From Rubritepida sp. (GTDB taxonomy: Bacteria > Pseudomonadota > Alphaproteobacteria > Acetobacterales > Acetobacteraceae): DNA of 7,314 bases. Shown piece by piece: positions 5,159 to 7,314 of this stretch; the first letter of the stretch is position 1; the number at the start of each line of letters is the position of its first letter. The translations under genes and the position numbers were made by a program. The DNA lies in assembly GCA_014376425.1 (NCBI GenBank), contig JACMRO010000029.1, positions 1 to 7,314 on the forward strand, given 5' to 3'. Under the pieces are notes generated by a model. That model searched no databases. It worked only from the letters and a program-made list of their open reading frames with translations, and was not told the DNA's origin.

Positions 5159-6652
5159 TCAGTCCCAGCTGCGGAACGCCGCCATGGCCGAGATCGGCGG
5201 CGCCTTGGCCAGGGCCGCCACATCGGGCACTGGCCGGCCGAATTGCCCATCCCCGGCGAAGGCCGCCTCGATAGCAGCGGCCACCTGCAGCACCAGAACA
5301 TCCCCGCCACGCGGCCCCACGATCTGCAGGCCGAAGGGGAAGCCCTTTTCGTCCAAGCCGACAGGCAGGCTCATCGCCGGGTGCCCGGTGAGGGTGACGT
5401 AATAGGCCAGGCTGAGCCAGTGGAAGTAGTTGCGCGTCGGCTTGCCGTCGATCTGCGCCGGATACAGCTCCCGCCACGGCCGCGGGCTGGTGCAGATGGC
5501 GGGGCTGATCAGCACCCCGTGCTGGGCGAAGAACAGCTGGAAGTTCTTGTAGATCTGCGTCTGCCGGGTCAGCGCCGCCGAATTGTCGGCGAAGGTATAG
5601 CGCAGCGCCTCCTCGACATTGGCGTGCATGTTGGGACCGCATAGCTGCGGCGTATCGCGCACCTTCGCAGCGTGCGCGCCCAGCACGCCGACCGAGCGCA
5701 GCACCTCGAACGCCTCGTCGCCGCCGCTGACATCGGGTGTCGCTTCGGTGGCGCGCGCGAACATCGGCGCCAGTGCCTCCACCACCTGGCGGAACTTGCG
5801 CCGGACGATCCCCTCGGTGGGCGCCTGGCCGAAATCTTCCGTCCATGCCAGCGACATGGACGACAGGTCGGCCGGCCGCACCGGAGAATAGAGCCCTGGC
5901 TGGTCGCGAAAGTGCTGGTGCGGGAAGGTGTAGGCCAGCGGGTCGGCGCCATCGTCGCTGGCCATGGTGCTGAGCATCAGCGCGAGGTCGGCCACGTTGC
6001 GCGCCATGGGCCCGAGCATCGGCAGCGGCGACCAGCCATGGCCGCGCCGCTCACTCGGCACCAGGCCCGATGACGGCCGGTAGCCGACGATGCCGTTGAA
6101 GGCGGCGGGGTTGCGCAACGACCCGCCGGTGTCGCTGCCCGAGGCCAGGGGCACCATGTTGCAGGCCAGCGCCACGGCCGAACCGCCTGAACTGCCAGCC
6201 GCGTTGTAGCTGGGATTAAAGGCGTTGCCGGTGGCGCCATAGACGGTGTTGCGACTGTTAGCACCCAGGCCGAATTCCGGCACGTTGGTCTTGCCCAGCA
6301 CGTTGCCACCAGCTTCCCGAAGCCGCCGCACCATGCCTTCGTCGCGCTCGGGCACATGGTCGGCGAAGAGCGGGCTGCCCCAGGTCGTGCGCAGGCCGCG
6401 GGTCTCCTCCAGGTCCTTGATGCCCAACGGCAGGCCGTGCAGCGGCGGCAGGGGCTGGCCTTGCGCCGTGGCCTCGTCGGCAGCGCGGGCGGTGGCGCGG
6501 GCTGCGTCGTGGTCCATCGCCGTCATCGCATTCACGGCGGGGTTCACCGCATCGATCCGGGCGATGCAGCTTTCCAGTAGTTCAGTGGCAGAGAGGCGCT
6601 TGAGGCCGATCAGACGGCGCGCCTCGGTGGCGGTCAGGTCACATGGGTGCAT
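5159..6652 (-). CDS. Amidase-signature family hydrolase, complete
   Basis: A 497-residue enzyme of the amidase-signature family, which hydrolyses carboxamides to acid and ammonia or amine. The full Ser-cisSer-Lys triad is visible: K79 in LPLGIKD, cis-serine S154 in AAGSSGGSA and nucleophile S178 in GSDTGGSLRNPA. The 24-residue spacing between the two serines is that of known members. KTNVPEFGLG (121-130) and the C-terminal GHPAMSLPVGLDEKGFPFGLQIVGP (about 423-447, given here only as the family's closing block) complete the pattern; length is normal. The MHPCDLTATEARRLI start is typical for the family. Its ATG is only 3 bases after the stop of the GGT-like gene, so the two form a tight operon and translation is probably coupled. 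No signal peptide is seen, so it should act in the cytoplasm. Substrate unknown: it could release ammonia from an amide produced or imported by neighbouring proteins. It is not a GatA subunit by context, as no GatB or GatC is present. Confidence 0.93.
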   Translation of the reverse strand: MHPCDLTATEARRLIGLKRLSATELLESCIARIDAVNPAVNAMTAMDHDAARATARAADEATAQGQPLPPLHGLPLGIKDLEETRGLRTTWGSPLFADHVPERDEGMVRRLREAGGNVLGKTNVPEFGLGANSRNTVYGATGNAFNPSYNAAGSSGGSAVALACNMVPLASGSDTGGSLRNPAAFNGIVGYRPSSGLVPSERRGHGWSPLPMLGPMARNVADLALMLSTMASDDGADPLAYTFPHQHFRDQPGLYSPVRPADLSSMSLAWTEDFGQAPTEGIVRRKFRQVVEALAPMFARATEATPDVSGGDEAFEVLRSVGVLGAHAAKVRDTPQLCGPNMHANVEEALRYTFADNSAALTRQTQIYKNFQLFFAQHGVLISPAICTSPRPWRELYPAQIDGKPTRNYFHWLSLAYYVTLTGHPAMSLPVGLDEKGFPFGLQIVGPRGGDVLVLQVAAAIEAAFAGDGQFGRPVPDVAALAKAPPISAMAAFRSWD

Positions 6653-6655
6653 AGC

Positions 6656-7314
6656 TCAATACCCCATCGCGCAGCCATCCTTGCGCGGGTCGCTGCCGCC
6701 GATCAGGCAACCCCGCGCCCGGTCGATCAGGATGGCCTGGCCGCCGCCATGCGGTTTGGCGACCAGCTCACATTCGTGGCCCATCCGGTTCAACCGGTCG
6801 ATGACATCGGCGCCGATGCCACGCTCCACCTGCACCTTTCCCATGCGCGGAAACAGGCGGGGCGCGTCGATCGCCTCCTGTACATCCATGCCGAACTCGA
6901 AGTGGTTAGACAGGAACAGCGTCTGCCCCATCGGCTGGTAATGCCCGCCCATCACGCCATAGGGCATCACGCACTGGCCACCCTGCATCACCATGCCGGG
7001 GATGATGGTGTGCAGCGGCCGCTTGTTCGGGCCAATGCAGTTGGGATGCCCTTCCTCCAGCCGGAAGCCGTAGCCGCGATTCTGCAGCATCACGCCCGAT
7101 TCCTCGGCCAGAATGCCCGAGCCGAAGCTCTCGAAAAGGCTGTTGATGAAGGAGCAGGCATTGCCGTCCTGATCGACGACGCAGAGATAGACCGTGTCCT
7201 TGTGGCGGCTCAGGTCGCTCTCGCCGGCGGGCGGCATCATGCGCATGGCGACCTCGTCGGAGGTCAGGGGCCGCATCGTCGCGCCGTTTTCCGGGCTGAG
7301 GGATTTCCCCACCC
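6656..7314 (-). CDS. Gamma-glutamyltranspeptidase family Ntn-hydrolase, C-terminal part (5' end outside the window)
   Basis: The 218 in-frame codons seen are open to the right edge, so the protein is cut; the GTG at 7312 is internal. Family members are about 530-580 residues long and cleave themselves before a threonine that becomes the nucleophile of the small subunit. That threonine is visible in HKDTVYLCVVD (codon 7195-7193, residue 40 of this fragment), so the whole small subunit is here. Supporting blocks are DGNACSFINSLFESFGSGI (49-67), HPNCIGPNKRPLHTIIPGM (89-107), the oxyanion glycines in GVMGGHYQP (119-127) and the C-terminal IGGSDPRKDGCAMGY. These enzymes hydrolyse or transfer gamma-glutamyl groups, usually in the periplasm, but the residues that hold glutamate in E. 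coli Ggt appear replaced here (see findings), so glutathione cleavage should not be assumed. It is upstream of the amidase gene with a 3-base gap. The missing N-terminus prevents judging export. Confidence 0.9.
   Translation of the reverse strand, partial: VGKSLSPENGATMRPLTSDEVAMRMMPPAGESDLSRHKDTVYLCVVDQDGNACSFINSLFESFGSGILAEESGVMLQNRGYGFRLEEGHPNCIGPNKRPLHTIIPGMVMQGGQCVMPYGVMGGHYQPMGQTLFLSNHFEFGMDVQEAIDAPRLFPRMGKVQVERGIGADVIDRLNRMGHECELVAKPHGGGQAILIDRARGCLIGGSDPRKDGCAMGY

Noticed and set aside
7310..7312. GTG as a start codon of the GGT-like gene
   Set aside because: The frame stays open to the edge and the catalytic threonine would be only 40 codons in, leaving no large subunit; the gene is cut by the window instead.

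Overview
The window is GC-rich throughout, with strong G/C preference at third codon positions. That bias produces many long antisense open frames and fits a high-GC proteobacterium. The gene families (dipeptide/oligopeptide ABC ATPases, amidase-signature enzymes, a gamma-glutamyltranspeptidase-like protein, a stand-alone Lrp/AsnC ligand-binding domain, an orphan ThDP enzyme) are typical of accessory catabolic regions in Alphaproteobacteria such as Acetobacteraceae or Rhizobiales. The taxonomic placement is inference; there is no rRNA or marker gene here.

Layout, left to right. Bases 3-422 (+) are the C-terminal end of an amidase that begins outside the window. It converges, with a 16-base gap, on a three-gene minus-strand cluster. 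In transcription order that cluster is a DppF/OppF-type ATPase (4259-3210), a DppD/OppD-type ATPase overlapping it by 4 bases (3213-2194), and 57 bases later an acetolactate-synthase-like ThDP enzyme (2136-439). Divergent from the cluster, across a regulatory interval of about 180 bases with an inverted repeat, is an 83-residue stand-alone Lrp/AsnC ligand-binding (RAM) protein (4444-4695, +). A 228-base gene-free stretch follows, carrying a small hairpin and a perfect 19-base palindrome. It leads into a 75-residue putative lipoprotein with a Gly/Tyr-rich tail (4924-5151, +). The lipoprotein gene converges, with a 7-base gap, on a second minus-strand operon: a gamma-glutamyltranspeptidase-like enzyme cut by the right edge (7314-6656), then after 3 bases a complete amidase-signature hydrolase (6652-5159).

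Functionally the window looks like part of a uptake-and-hydrolysis locus for peptides or amides: transporter ATPases, an Ntn-hydrolase of the gamma-glutamyltranspeptidase family and two amidases, with a small amino-acid-sensor-like protein between the two minus-strand operons. No permease or solute-binding protein is present, so the transporter is incomplete here. I see no convincing sign of a wholly new system. The points most worth a second look are the GGT-like enzyme, whose expected gamma-glutamyl-binding residues all appear substituted, the coupling of a permease-less ATPase pair with a ThDP enzyme, the stand-alone RAM protein beside it, and the palindrome upstream of the lipoprotein. No tRNA, rRNA, CRISPR array, insertion sequence or phage gene was seen.
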